A stretch of 64,000 bases of DNA from Phymorhynchus buccinoides (lineage: Eukaryota; Mollusca; Gastropoda; Neogastropoda; Raphitomidae): assembly GCA_017654935.2 (NCBI GenBank), contig CM065700.1:46665838-46729837 (forward strand), given 5' to 3'. A model generated the notes under the pieces. That model saw only the letters and a list, made by a program, of their open reading frames with translations, had not been told where the DNA came from and ran no database searches. A program made the translations under genes and the position numbers. Below are positions 42,886 to 53,935 of this stretch, piece by piece; position 1 is the stretch's first letter, and the number at the start of each line of letters is the position of its first letter.

Positions 42886-43277
42886 AAAGTTTTGGGGGGT
42901 AGAGTCAAGGCGCTTGCATTCACTGAATCACACGCAGATATGCTTACATTTCTCCCTCATTCGAGTTCGAATCTGGGTACAGGGGGATTTTTTCATCTCA
43001 CTTTGCACTAGGCCTTACTGTTTGAATGTGGAGTCTTTCGGATGAGGACGATAAACCGAGGTCCCCTGTGCCCATGCACTCAGCCACACGTGTAGCACAA
43101 TTTGTCATTTTGTCCAAATGTCCCCCCAACCCAACCCCCTTTCTTCCTCATCAAACTACACAAAATCGCATGCAAAAAACACAAAAAAAACGGGTGGCGC
43201 GCCTCTGACTGAGACGCTCTCTCCAGGTTGGGAGCAACCCGAATTTCACAGAGAACGCCTCTGTGACTATAAAGTAC
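42886..43277 (+). mobile_element. tRNA-derived SINE, right arm
   Basis: Head near GGTAGAGTCAAGGCGC, B-box-like GAGTTCGAATCTGGG at about 42963-42977, body GATAAACCGAGGTCCC, tail GACTATAAAGTACC. Mirrors 3981-4362. Small indels relative to the left copy mark the start of the error-rich zone. Confidence 0.8.
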
Positions 43278-43311
43278 CAAATACCCACACACCTGCAGCA
43301 TGTCGTAGATA

Positions 43312-44077
43312 CAGAGCTGATTCTAGGATTTTGAAAAAAGGGGGGGCATTCCCCCCCCATATGATTGAAAAAAGAGGGGCAGGTCCCCCCCTAAGAATAA
43401 AAAAAAAGGGGGGATTGGTGGCAGGTCCACTGGATACAAGGGAAAACGGCTTTAAACACACTTTGCACTGCATTCCCCCACTCTCCATCCTGGACAGCCA
43501 TGGCCACTTCTTCAGCCAGTCGTCTTGGAACCGGTGTTCCCTTGCACTGGCGCGTGTTATCGGGGCTGCTTCTCCGAGTTTTTGGATGTAGTCGCCGTTT
43601 CTTCAAGCTCTTCTCCACACTCATCATGTGGCACAGACTGCTTTTTTTTTTTCACTTTGCTTCCGCGAAAGTCAAAATCAAGGAGCGTGACTACACGCTT
43701 CAATTTCGAAGAAAATCCAATATGGCGGCTTAAACTCTAGCAAGTTCTCGCCGGTATTCAAGATGAATGAGATGAACACGATTGATTTGTTGATTGACAC
43801 AAGCAATTGTTAATAGAACCGAGATGAAATTTCAAGAGAGGAAATCATTCACCTCACTGTTTGTGTAGCCTAGACACAAGGTTTTGCAGACGACGAAACG
43901 CCGTATGCCCGCAGGCGCATCGGTGAAAGAAAATAGCGGGCAGCGGTTCTGCCAAATGTGCGGGGAGGTAGTCGGCCCGCATTAAGAGCTCGATGCTTAT
44001 CGCGGGATGCCCGGGAACAGCGATTTTCGGTGGGATTGCCTACCAACAATCCCCCCGCACTCTAGAATCAAGCTCTG
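43312..44077 (-). mobile_element. hAT-like element, right-arm copy
   Basis: Starts CAGAGCTGATTCTAG and ends TCTAGAATCAAGCTCTG (one extra A in the TIR). It contains the same transposase N-terminal frame on - (MKRVATL-type region, ESGGMQCKVCLK). The TATCT-type flanks are degraded by indels. Confidence 0.75.
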
Positions 44078-44164
44078 AAGATAGCCGGTGCGAGGTGCGA
44101 TGTCCGGATTGGGCTGCGAGGGAGAGGGGTATTCGGTTATATTAGGTATTACGGTATTAGGTAC

Positions 44165-44465
44165 TTCATAGTGCACAGAGGCTGTTTCTCTGTGAAATTT
44201 CGGTTCTTTCGTGCCTCGCCATCCTGGAGAGAGTGTCACATCCAGAGGCGCGCCACCCATTCTTTTTATTTTATTTTCATGCGAGTTTTTGTGTGTGACT
44301 GGTGAAGAAGGAAAGGGAGGGGGCTGGGGGTAAATTTTGACCAAAATGACAAACTTTCAAAGTTCGTTTCGTGCACTGCGGTTTAGAACGTGTTCTAAGT
44401 GCATGGGCACACGGGACCTTTTGTTTATCATCTCATCCGAAAGACCTTTCGATTTTTTAGGATCA
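44165..44465 (-). mobile_element. Head-less SINE, right-arm copy
   Basis: Mirror of 2930-3205, with GGCGCGCCACCC, TTTTCATGCGAGTTTTTGTG and CATCTCATCCGAAAGAC blocks. Confidence 0.7.
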
Positions 44466-44509
44466 TGCCAGCCACACCCCAGCTCATGGGCTCCAGAAAT
44501 GACAAACAA

Positions 44510-45051
44510 AAACCTACACACAGACACCTGCAGCATGTCGTAGATAGCGCCAGCCACACCCAGGCATGCTCCAGAAATGACAAACAAACCTACACACAGA
44601 CACCCACACACCTGCAGCATGTCGTAGATAGCGCCAGCCACACCCTGGCATGCTCCAGAAATGACAAACAAACCTACACACAGACACCTGCAGCATGTCG
44701 TAGATAGCGCCAGCCACACCCTGGCATGCTCCAGAAATGACAAACAAACCTACACACAGACACCTGCAGCATGTCGTAGATAGCGGTAGCCACACCCTGG
44801 CATGCTCAGAAATGACAAACAAACACACCCCCACAGCATGTCGTAGATAGCGGTAGCCACACCCTGGCATGCTCAGAAATGACAAACAAACACACCCCCA
44901 CAGCATGTCGTAGATAGCGGTAGCCACACCCTGGCATGCTCAGAAATGACAAACAAACCTACACATAGACACCCACACACCTGCAGCATGTCGTAGATAG
45001 CGGTAGCCACACCCAGGCATGGTCAGAAATGACAAACAGACACCACCCCAC
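44510..45051 (-). repeat. 71-bp GLE1 exon-end array, short allele
   Basis: About seven units (CACCTGCAGCATGTCGTAGA, TAGCGCCAGCCACACC). Compare about 19 in the left arm. Confidence 0.92.
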
Positions 45052-45281
45052 CTGCAGCAGTCTGTAGATAGCTGGTAGCGGTTGATGTCTGGATGGGCTG
45101 CGAGGTTCATTGGACCGCGCCATGCCACACCCAGGCAGCCACAGCCCGTGGGGGGGGGGGTGGTTGACTGGGTGCACTGGGGAGGGGGGTCACCATACTG
45201 CAGGTACAGTCGCACAACGCGGACATTGCGCCGCAGAATTGTCCTGCTGCTCACGCGTTGCCGCGACTTGTAGCCAGCGTT
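45052..45281 (-). pseudogene. GLE1: GLE1 penultimate exon, right arm, with indels
   Basis: It matches 1256-1493 end to end but is 230 nt instead of 238 and carries many single-base losses and gains, so no frame reads through (only short pieces such as the AACGCTGGCTACAAG start and CACGGGCTG remain). The errors are scattered and often at homopolymers, while splice sites survive (GTGTCAG acceptor, CTGCTGCAG|GTGGG donor). I read this as poor consensus rather than true gene decay. Confidence 0.85.
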
Positions 45282-45359
45282 CTGACACAAACGGATCACA
45301 GCAAAAATTAAAAGACATTTACGCACTTGCTAAGGCTAAATTGGACCTTTGATGTAGGC

Positions 45360-45850
45360 TAGAACAGCAAGGACTACATCAAAAATGTCTTGTTATGCTA
45401 TGCATAGCTATGCAGGGATTACAACCAGGCTCATCAAAATGTTGTTATTGCTATGTCCATAGCTATGCAGGGGATTACACAAGGCCTACATCAAAATGTT
45501 GGGGATGCTATGCATAGCTATGGGGGATTACACCAAGCTACATCAAAGGTTGTTCGCTATGCATAGTATGCAGGATTACACAAGGCTAGCATCAAAATGT
45601 TGTATGCTATGCATAGCTATGGTGGATTACACCAAGGCTTACATCAAAAGTGTTATGCTCTGCATAGCTATGAAGGGATTACACCAGGCTACATCAAAAT
45701 GTTGTTATGCATGCCATAGCTATGCGGGGATTACACAAGGCTACATCAAATGTTGTTAGCGCTATGCATAGCTATGCGGGTGGGATTACACCAAGGATAC
45801 ATCAAAATGTTGTGCTTATGCATAGTATGCGCGGGATTGTCTTTAGCCGT
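45360..45850 (-). repeat. 49-54-bp minisatellite, right arm
   Basis: About nine irregular units around TGCATAGCTATGC and GGATTACACCAAGGC. Indels between units far exceed those at 800-1180. Confidence 0.88.
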
Positions 45851-45879
45851 GACAAGCTCTAGCATAAATCAAGTCTCAA

Positions 45880-46050
45880 AATCCCCCAAAGTCGGGAAGT
45901 AAGCGCACACGTGGGCGGGGTAATCTAAAACTGTGTCATACACGTACTGTTCTCATCTCTAGCTGATCATTTGCACCATAGGTTCAAAGCGCTTCGACTG
46001 TTTGGGTGGATGATCCAAGGAGTCTTTTGGACAGGGTACTCAACAACACA
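45880..46050 (-). repeat. Family B dispersed repeat, right arm
   Basis: GGGCGGGGTAATC, CATTTGCACCATAGG and GGAGTCTTTTGGACAGGG. Mirrors 555-775 with extra indels. Confidence 0.6.
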
Positions 46051-46346
46051 AACGTAATTTATTCAGACCACAAAGCACAGCAACACATGACATTGGAGCA
46101 AACAACAATATCAAACCCTGACCTTGATAGGGGACTGGATCCTTGCTAGGAGAGTTAGTCAAGCTTTCACGAGCTGAGCTCAACAATATCATCGCTTATA
46201 CATGGTTGTTCAAAAACATCTATAGCTTATATGGTATTGGCTGCTGCCATGGGTAGGGACAAGACAGCTGACAATTTGAATCAGTATGTGAAATACCAAC
46301 CACATCAAATAGAACATTTGACCTTTGACACACACAGACACTCACC

Positions 46347-46819
46347 GTGATGCTCCTCAGAGGAAAATGGTGGGCAGTCTAGGGGGGCGGTGAAGGGCAT
46401 ACGTAGAGGACACAGCGGGCCTGCAGGTTGTCCCCAATCATCAATGACCAAACCCCCCCCCCCCCATATACACAGACACAGTCACACACGACACTCACCT
46501 GTGACAATTCCTCAGAGGGACTGGTTGGGCAGTCTAGCGGGGTAGAAGGGCAGTACGTTAAAGGACACAGGGGCCTGCAGGGCGTCCCAACAATCATCAA
46601 AGTGAGCCGCCCCACCCCCCCCCCCCAATAAACAGACACAGTCACTCACCTGTGATATTCCTCAGAGGACTGGTTGGGACCAGTTCTCAGCGGGGGGGTG
46701 TAGAAGGCAGTACGCGGTATGGGACACAGGGCCTGCAGGGTTCCCACAATCGTCAACTGACACCGCACCCCCCATATACACATAAACAGTCACAGAGCCA
46801 CCAAACACACTCACTCAGG
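46347..46819 (-). repeat. GLE1 exon-end/donor array with C/G runs
   Basis: Three units of about 150-165 bp (starts near 46347, 46499 and 46650, exon copy at 46817). Each has GATATTCCTCAGAGGACTGG (reverse of the exon end and donor), CAGTACGT, GGCCTGCAGG and a C run. Mirrors 1-305. Confidence 0.85.
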
Positions 46820-47005
46820 TGATATTCCTCAGAGGACGGGTTGGCAAGTCTAGGGCGGGTTAGGAAGGGCAGTTACGTTATGGGACACAGAGGCATGAAC
46901 CATGGTGTGCCAGAATCATCTGACCCACGCGGGAAACTCGCCCACAATCCCACAGGCCACCCGCCGCGAGGCAAACGCCGACTCGTGATGGACGACACCT
47001 GCTCG
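46820..47005 (-). pseudogene. GLE1: GLE1 antepenultimate exon with frameshifts
   Basis: Reading -, pieces in different frames give SS-HHE-SAFA, ACGIVGEFPRVGQMILAH, then the CPYVLPFYP-like and SSEEYH end; these match the GLE1 landmarks ASHHEAAF, ASGIWELHPRVGDLILAHL and CPYSVPFYP. At least three single-C losses in C runs (near CGTCCATCACG, GCCTCGCGG and TTTCCCGCG) break the frame. Exon edges are approximate; the donor region reads CACCTGAGTGAG instead of CACAGGTGAGTG. Probably sequence error in a functional exon. Confidence 0.8.
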
Positions 47006-47780
47006 TCAGCTTTACGTGAAACCCCCAAAAGAAAATTCTGTGAAAAAATATACAACAAAGAAAGAAAGAAGGAAAAAATGAAGAACCGCTCTGCTGACAT
47101 CTGTGCTGCTTACCGTGTATTTCTTCAGGACTATAAGGCGATACATTGCTCTCAGGCTGAGACCCTATAATATGACTCAACAGTAATATAGCTAAGAAAA
47201 TCTAATAAGATTCTGAGCTTTGTGTAAAACTTGAGGACGGGCATTATGATCCCAAAAAGTATGGAGGTTAACCAAGTCCTTCCAAACCTTGAGCAAGGAT
47301 CAGATTATCATCCTTTTCATTGTCATCACTATGCACTATATGCTACATGGTGCTACTCCAAATGAAAAGAAAAATGAAAGGCAAGGGGTCCAGGGACCCA
47401 TGCCCCAGCAGCCGCGGTTCAGGGGGGCAAACTTTAAGAGAGAGATAAAACGAGACAGAAGACAGTTAAATGATAGACAGAGACAGTTGAGTCTCAAAGC
47501 CTTGTAAAATTATTACATTCGCCTTTGTAACTGCAAGACTCCCGAACTAGACTAAGTTTCAAAACAGCCAAATCGCTTGTGGTCAAAAAAATGTTGTTAT
47601 GAATTACAAAAACTGAAGTTCAGTTTCTGGTAAATAAAAAATACTGAAATCAGGTAAAAATGAAAAGAGTAGCACCCATGATGTTATTCTCTTTTAGAAT
47701 GACTAGTCCTCCCACTGGGAACCTGGGGGGGGGGGGGGGGGGGGGGGGGGGGGTCATTCAGTACAAATAGTACGTCTGAA
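47006..47780. other. GLE1 intron, G run, MITE relic
   Basis: Contains a MITE relic (AGGACTATAAGGCGATAC near 47128 and ATAATATGACTC), ATATAT-poor intron and a G run at 47727-47753. No gene. Confidence 0.55.
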
Positions 47781-48050
47781 GTCTGTGCTGGCAACTTCTC
47801 TAATTTATCACTTGTTGACTGTCTTTCCTTTTCTTACTATATCTACTATTTCTTCTGCTTTATTGGCCATTCTCTGCATATTTTTCTTAAATCTTCCAAA
47901 TAAGTAATTTTATGTTTTGGCTCTCAAAAACCGGAATGTGTCGGGCGAATGCAAACAAGGAGACCAGTTGAAAACTGAAACCAGACACATATGTACCTCA
48001 CCCAATATGGCATTTAGGATATGCCTTGGGAACGCAGAAGGAAGAAGAAG
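47781..48050 (+). mobile_element. Degraded family A copy
   Basis: TTGGCCATTCTCTGC, CCGGAATGTGTCGGGCGAAT, GGAGACCAGTTGAAAACTGA, then GGAACGCAGAAGGAAGAAG. Truncated and indel-rich. Confidence 0.65.
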
Positions 48051-48204
48051 ACCAACCAGATCACACCAACTCACCTCACATGTATGTATACACCATACAC
48101 TCACCAACCCAAACTCCCCCCGACTCCCCACACCCTCCCACTCACAGTATTCATCTCGGCCACTGATTTTTGCAGAGGTCCACCCCATAAGGTGGGCAGT
48201 CACA

Positions 48205-48415
48205 CTGTGTGCCCCAACTCCACACTACTATCATCATCTACCATCATCATCATCACATAATCATATCATCGCCATCATCATCGTAATCAGCAATCATCAC
48301 ACCATCATCACCATCATCATCACCATCACCATCCACCGTCATCATCATCACCATCGTACTCAGGCATAATCACCACAATTCATCACACATCTTCATCATC
48401 ATCATCATGGTCATC
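48205..48415 (+). repeat. Imperfect (CAT)n tract
   Basis: ATCATCATC with ACC and ACA interruptions, directly next to the GLE1 exon donor at 48421. A similar tract borders the candidate exon copy at 52190. Confidence 0.95.
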
Positions 48416-48421
48416 ACTCAC

Positions 48422-48640
48422 CGCGATCATCTTCGAGCCACCAGATTCTTGCAGAAGTCCAGTCCCTGAGGCACCTGAGTGGCTGACACCTGTCTGCCAA
48501 AACCTCCACGCGCGTCCCCCTGCAGCAGGAGAGCGCAGCCGCTCTGCAACTTGTCCCGAAGGGTGCTGCTGCTGACCGGGGAAATGGCGTTTGAGCGGCG
48601 TGTTGACCGCGCGCTGCCAGGCGAACCGGACCTTCTTCAT
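48422..48640 (-). pseudogene. GLE1: GLE1 exon (start of conserved C-terminal domain), with indels
   Basis: Acceptor CCACTCCACAG, donor GCG|GTGAGT. Reading -: MKKVRFAWQRAVNTPL; then, after one extra A, a frame with NAISPVSSSTLRDKLQ, GRQVSATQVPQGLDFCKNLV. These parallel LQKAVTIPVSQIS, SVSVTLNPQGLDF and the following KLAEKF of vertebrate GLE1. A missing A near CTCGAAG would restore the join to the donor. The two homopolymer indels are best explained as sequence errors. Confidence 0.82.
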
Positions 48641-49074
48641 CTGTGGAGTGGAAAAGGTCAATCGAACATCAGCGTAGGAAAAGATATAAAAAAAGAAAAG
48701 ATACACAAAAATAAGTCATTTGTGCCGATGCACAAGAAAAGCCTGCATACCGTTCTTACGGACTATAGGCGATACTTTTTTTCCAGACTGAGACCCGGCG
48801 CCCTTATAATGTGACTAATATATCGTAAGGAACTATAACAACAAAAATCTGAATATTGTGTAAATTTTGGGCGTGCGCCTTATAATCAGAGTGCGCTTTG
48901 TAGTCCATAAAAATTTAAAATACAGTAAACTTCTTCTTCCCAGTAGGCAGCCAGCCTCAGCACGTCGAAGATTCTGCTGCAATTCAGGGGGGTTGGTTGA
49001 AGAAAAAGACAATATCAAACGAAATAAAAGCAGAAATGATAGGAGATCAAGGGGAAGAAGATGGAGCAGACCCT

Positions 49075-49454
49075 TTAGACAACGGACATGCTGGTTAGGA
49101 GACAAAAGGGGTCTGACAGAGCCAGCCCTTTAGAACAACTGCACCTGCTGGTTGGAGGACGAAGGGTCTGACAGAGCCAGCCCTTAGACAACTGACTGCT
49201 GGTTGGGAGACGAAGGGGTCTGACCAGAGCCAGCCCTTTAGAAATCTGACCTGCCGGTTGGAGACGAGGGGTCTTGACAGAGCCAGCCCGTTAGACAATG
49301 ACCTGCTGGTTGAAGACAAGGGGGTCTGACAGAGCCAGCCCTTTAGACAAACTGACCTGCTGGTTGGAGACAAAGGGGTCTGACAGAGCCAGCCCTTTAG
49401 ACAAACTGACCTGTGGTTGGAGACGAAGGGGTCTGACAAGAGCCGGAAACTGAC
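49075..49454 (-). repeat. 58-bp minisatellite of exon end plus GTCAGT donor
   Basis: About seven units; reading - each has CCAACCAGCAG|GTCAGTTT, GTCTAAAGGGCTGGCTCTG and TCAGACCCCTTCGTCT. The CAGCAG|GTCAGT part equals the end of the candidate exon just upstream (49455), so this follows the same exon-edge pattern. Confidence 0.85.
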
Positions 49455-49557
49455 CTGCTGGTGGAGACAATAGGGGCCAGCACGGCGTGCATCTGTATGA
49501 CAAGCAGTTTGACGTTGTGTCGTTCTGTCCTTCGCCAGCCGCCGCTAGCGCCCCACT
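49455..49557 (-). CDS. Candidate GLE1 exon (coiled-coil side), unconfirmed
   Basis: A 103-nt segment with acceptor GTTTTCAG and donor CAGCAG|GTCAGT. One open reading is ERHNVKLLVIQMHAVLAPIV followed by STS, plausible helix in the region before the conserved C-terminal domain, but I cannot match it to a specific family motif. Its position between other GLE1 exons and the array of its 3' edge downstream support exon status. Possible indels make the frame uncertain. Confidence 0.4.
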
Positions 49558-49979
49558 CTGAAAACATTCACAAACCTTGCATCAGTTACATGAAAGGGGT
49601 TTATACTACGCCTTTGGCGACACGAAAGGCGATGATTTTCGGGACGACTTCGACCATACCACCTAGGTGAATAGTCAGGGGCAGAGAATTCTTGCTATGG
49701 CTATATACTACTAGTTCCTGCCACAGGACAAGGACGATAATCTGAAAGCAAGGTGGCGTTGCATATCAGTGCACGAGGACAGGGGCAGAGAAGTTTCTGT
49801 GGCTCTATGATACTAGTTCCTGACTACAGCAATGGGCGTAATCTCAGAGTAATGGTAGCGTTCGATCTCGGTGCACGAGTACAAGGCTAGAGAATTTTCA
49901 GTATAAAGCCCTCATAGTATTAGCTGGTAAGACTACATGGAGAGTTGTGTATCGTTTGACCCATACTGGTCAGGCCCAT

Positions 49980-50300
49980 TAGGTGCTACGTTTTTTTTTT
50001 TTTAACTCCAAACTCGTGACAGTGCCCCGACCTATCGGGTGTATGCGACCATTTTTTCGTCTGACTATTCCAGGCATAATGGGTAAGCGTACGTATTGTC
50101 CAGTGTGTTTCACTGGTGCTCCTACCTGCGTACAGCCGACCACATTCAGGATTTCGGAGGAGCACAAAGGGGAGAAAAATTATTTGGAAGATTTTTATGA
50201 AAAAGGCAGGAGAACGGGCCAATAAGTCAGAAAGATAGTAGATGATAGACAAGCAAAGGCAAAGGCAGAGTCAGAACTTCAAGAAGGTGGGAAACTATTT
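49980..50300 (-). mobile_element. Family A copy, degraded
   Basis: TCCAGGCATAATGGGTAAG, GTTTCACTGGTGCTCC, CAGCCGACCACATTC and GGAGAACGGGCCAATAAGTC, ending with CAGAACTTCAAGAAGG. Confidence 0.65.
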
Positions 50301-50689
50301 GATAGAAAAAAAACCTGGGGGAGGAGACATGGAGCGGGGGCGGGGAGCCCAGTCCCCCTTAGGCGCCTACAAAGGCATGTCCAACCACTGGCCCCAGCGC
50401 CCATTTATACTCAAGAGATCAGATAAAATCATAGGGCCAAAATAGATGCGAACACAGAAGATAGCGCAACTTCTGACTGACTCGCACTTCTGCGCTTGAA
50501 CTTGAACCCAGTATGAACGTTCAGTTCAGACTAGGCACCTCCTTCTCAAAGTCAAAACCGAACATAAACAAAGGCTGAATTACCGAGAATCATTACACAC
50601 AATGCGATTCAAAAAGCAATCAACCTTTAATTGTTGAGAAACAACAAAAATTCCCACAAAGATGTCTTCAAATTGCGCGAGAGTAATCT
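50301..50689. other. GLE1 intron, nothing recognised
   Basis: Unique-looking sequence with no exon signature I can support. Confidence 0.5.
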
Positions 50690-51030
50690 ATTCTTCTTCA
50701 TTCGCATCAGACCAGTTTCCTGTCATACCAGCGTAGATGCGTCATGTGCATCGCCGTTATGGGCCTAAACTATTATTAGGGGTCTTTTTTGAGTGGGTCT
50801 TAAGAAATAGTTAGCCCAGCATGTGCCGACTTCGGCTGAGAAAATCATTTGTAAAGAATCGTATAGAAAAAGGCAGAATGACCAGTCGGAATAGAAAAGG
50901 TAAGCAGATAAAGTTAAGCAAAAGGAAAAGCCAGACACCAGTCACGAGAATGACAGAATTTGATGAAGTTACAAGCACAGAACTTCCGAAGGTCGGGGAA
51001 CATTTGAATACAAAAGACCCCCGGTATCAC
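50690..51030 (+). repeat. Dispersed element head plus family A-like body
   Basis: CATCGCCGTTATGGGCCTAA and AGCCCAGCATGTGCCGACTT match 7730-7800 (reverse at 39010-39100) and 53225-53350. It is followed by the same GAATGACAGAATTTGATGAAG/ACAAGCACAGAACTTCC block that forms the 113-bp array. This shows the array unit's parent element. Confidence 0.6.
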
Positions 51031-51109
51031 TACGGACAGGGTAAACTTGGGTATATGAGTTTGGAGAGAATTTAATCATCGTTACACTTACGCTAATAAG
51101 GCGAACTTT

Positions 51110-51700
51110 TCCCACAGGACTAACAAGGACCCCTGCGCCTTATAATGACTGATCAAATTATACCTGGTCTCCAAAATTTAAGGCGAAGAAACGATCCTTC
51201 TCTACTCTGTCTTCGAGGCATGCTTATTGAGAGCTCTTTTTGCCGCCCTTAAATACACATTCGTGTCTAAATTTTGCTCAGCAGTGTTCACTACAGTCAT
51301 GCCATGCACGTGCAATAGGCAAGAAACCTGCAACAGCCCTGATTCTTCAGCGAAAAGAGACAAAACTTTCATGAAATTCTCGTGAATTTGCCACATTCTA
51401 AGCGTACCTGAAAACGCTGTTGCTGTACTGCAATGTCTGCAAAACTGGTTCAGGCACGTGCAACAGGGAGGAAAGTTATTGAGTAGCCTAAGTTTTGCCA
51501 TTTTCTTCATTGTGGTCTTAGTGTACAATAAATAGATATCAAACTACTGAAAACAGAAGCCGTCCCTTAACTTTTGGAGACCAGTATATGTAAAGAAAAT
51601 AGAGTAACAAATCTGAAACGGGGGGGGGGGGTGTGCGCCTTATAAATGGGTGCGCCTTATCATACATGTTTACTACCATATTTAAGATGCACCACCAATT
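51110..51700. mobile_element. GGCGCA-type MITE relics with nested element
   Basis: CCCCTGCGCCTTATAATGAC before, and GTGTGCGCCTTATAA after, the nested insert at 51164-51584. More relics of the same family follow to about 51850. Confidence 0.6.
51164..51584. mobile_element. Nested TIR element, about 20-bp TIRs
   Basis: CTGGTCTCCAAAATTTAAGG at the left end and CCTTAACTTTTGGAGACCAG at the right, one mismatch, flanked by TATA-rich sequence compatible with a TA target. 421 bp. An open frame of 108 codons (51202-51528, -) has no recognised domain. Confidence 0.75.
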
Positions 51701-52044
51701 TTTTTTTATACAAATTTCTGATTTTGTAATAACAGTTTCTTATCATTTTTTTAATTATTGTTGCTTACATTTAAAAATTCAGGGACATGGGTCTCAAACT
51801 TAAAAAATAAAAAAGTAACATCTTATCTTATAGCTTTTTGTATTTAAATATAAACTGTTTTAACAAACAATGTTGTATGCTCCATCAACCAGTGTTATTT
51901 GTTTTTGTTTTCTGAAATTCAGTTTGAAAGATGACACTTCTACGGCTTGAATTTAGGGAAAGTTTGTTATCGCCGTCAGCTAAACTAAATTTGCCAGTTT
52001 ATCTGCCCAGTATTGTCCTAAATAAATTATACTTTCTATTTTTC

Positions 52045-52265
52045 GTCATCATTATCATCACCTAATCATCATCTTCATCATCACCACCACCATCATCCTC
52101 ACCACATCACCATCATCACCACCACCTCCATCATCATCACCACCATCATCACCATCATCGCCATCATCACCATCATCATCATCGTCCCCAGCAGAATCTG
52201 TGGAGGGGCAGAAGGTGGCCGACGGCCCTGGACTCATCATAATCATCGTCATCATCATCACAGAC
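52045..52265 (+). repeat. (CAT/CAC)n tract with exon-edge-like copy
   Basis: Trinucleotide tract containing, at 52187-52235, AGAATCTGTGGAGGGGCAGA and GTGGCCGACGGCCCTGGACT, a diverged copy of the candidate exon at 52688-52773. Confidence 0.75.
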
Positions 52266-52687
52266 CTGTTTACCCCTATAATGAACAACCTACTGGAATT
52301 TGCCACAGAAAACCCGGAATTTGAGAAAAAAAACCAGAATTCACATCGCAATGTCGCTAATGCCGCCATGCGAAATTTTGAAGTCCACGTTACAGTACTT
52401 GCAGTGTGCATGCTCGTCTCACAAACGCGAACTTGTTATTCCTGGCACTTTCAAATATTTTGAGAAAACTTCTGCTTCACTTTTGGCCGGTTCACCCTAT
52501 CACTGCTGTCGTTTGTCGAAGATTTCTGCGCTTGCATGCGGTTGACTTGCCTGACTTGCCGGAATTTCGTCAGCGTTCACCCGGAAATTTATTATTTACC
52601 CAGCATTTTTGCAAAATTCCCGAGATATTCGGCAAACCGGGAGGGTAACAGGTCCGTCTCATCATCATCGATTACTCTACTCACCTT

Positions 52688-52773
52688 CCCTGCAGTAATC
52701 TGTGGAGGGCAGTAGTGGCCGGAGGCCTGGGCTCCCTGAAGGCTGACACGGCGCTTCCCTGTCCCACTGCAAA
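52688..52773 (-). CDS. Candidate GLE1 exon, unassigned
   Basis: Flanked by a GGTTTGCAG acceptor and a GGAAG|GTGAGT donor on the - strand. Frames include GTGKRRVSLQGAQASGHYCP and FREPRPPATTALHRLLQGR, neither matching a known GLE1 motif. Support comes from clean splice sites, from position between GLE1 exons, and from a diverged copy of its 3' end about 500 bp further along the intron (52187-52235). Confidence 0.35.
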
Positions 52774-52779
52774 CCAGGC

Positions 52780-53200
52780 GTCTAATAATAATAATAATAA
52801 CAGTACAATTATATAAGGCGCGTTTAACACACAAATGAGCCCAAAAGCGCTTTACAATTAGAACACATCATCCTAAGATAGCTAGACACAACAACAAAAA
52901 TAGTATTTAGGAAGGACACATAACAACATACACCACAACACGCAGTACGACACACACCACATTTACCGAACATGGACACATACTCATCTGTCACAATCAG
53001 TAAGCCATAGCATGAGTTGCACGGAGCTGACCACATACACCAACACACATACACAAATGCGTTAGAGGATACACAGTACAAATACACTCACACACAAACG
53101 TACGTGGCAACGAGGACAGAACACACACACACTACAGACACACACAATGCCATACGACCACACAATACACACACTCCAAACTAAGGATTACCATATTGTT
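52780..53200. other. AAT repeat and CA-rich intron
   Basis: (AAT)n at 52783-52800, then TATATAAGGCGCGTTT and CCCAAAAGCGCTTTACAATT, a motif often found at the 3' ends of invertebrate retroelements, then CA-rich sequence to 53170. No gene. Confidence 0.55.
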
Positions 53201-53224
53201 CGGGATTATCTCTTCTTGTCTTCT

Positions 53225-53935
53225 TTGATCTCTCAGAGTTTCCTGTCAATTATGAGCGCAGATGTATGATGCTGCCGTTATGCGCCTAACTAAGAAATAG
53301 TTAGGCCCAGGCGAAGGTCCGACTTTGGCTGAAGGAAATCTATTTGAAAGTGAGGTTTCTTGAAAAAAGTCAGGAGAATGGACGGCGTAAGTCAGCAGCG
53401 ATCAGATGACAGTAGCAAAAGGAAAAAAGGCAGTCAAAGAGAGTGAACAGATAGAGGAAGCTACAAGCCACAGAACTTCCAGAAGGTGGGGAACTAGTTA
53501 TACACAAAAGACCCCCCCACACACGAGCAACCCCAAGAGTATCCCCTATGGGGGAATGTGCATGATCACTGATGAGGAGAAATGAGAATGGCTCCCCGGG
53601 GGGATACCGGGGTGGTCTTTGAAAAAATAGTCTCCCTCCACCGTTCTGGAAGTTCTGTGCTTGAAACTGTCCTCTAATTCTGCACACTCTCTTTGACTCT
53701 GCTTTTCCTGGCTTTCTATCATCTAATAATCTTTCTGACTTATGGGCCCCCATTCTCCTGCCTTTCTTCAATAACACTATGATCCAAAGTAATTTCTCCT
53801 TGAGCGGCCTACACGAAATGCCAGGAGAGGACAAAAGTGTGTGCGTCAGACCATCGCGTACGCAGCGGGGAGACCAGTAAAAACTGGACGACTTCGTACC
53901 TTAACCATTATGGCCATATGTAGTGACGATATTAG
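53225..53935. mobile_element. Two degraded family A/head elements back to back
   Basis: First a + head (GCTGCCGTTATGCGCCTAAC, CAGAACTTCCAGAAGGTGGG), then from about 53600 a copy with AGTTCTGTGCTTGAAAC, CCATTCTCCTGCC and GGGGAGACCAGTAAAAACTG. The tail AACGCAGAAG at 54076 is separated by a short insert (53930-54070). Confidence 0.6.

Noticed and set aside
1..47005. Giant natural palindrome or sex-chromosome-like inverted duplication
   Set aside because: The centre is a 500-N gap in satellite DNA and the arms differ like alleles. A misplaced haplotig explains it better.
46873..47180. Separate small genes on the - strand
   Set aside because: They are out-of-frame pieces of one GLE1 exon broken by indels.
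51202..51528. 108-codon gene on the - strand
   Set aside because: Lies wholly inside a nested TIR element and has no recognised domain or splice context.
52058..52411. Asp-rich protein (poly-D)
   Set aside because: Frame through the CAT/CAC tract; only the small exon-like copy at 52187-52235 is of interest.
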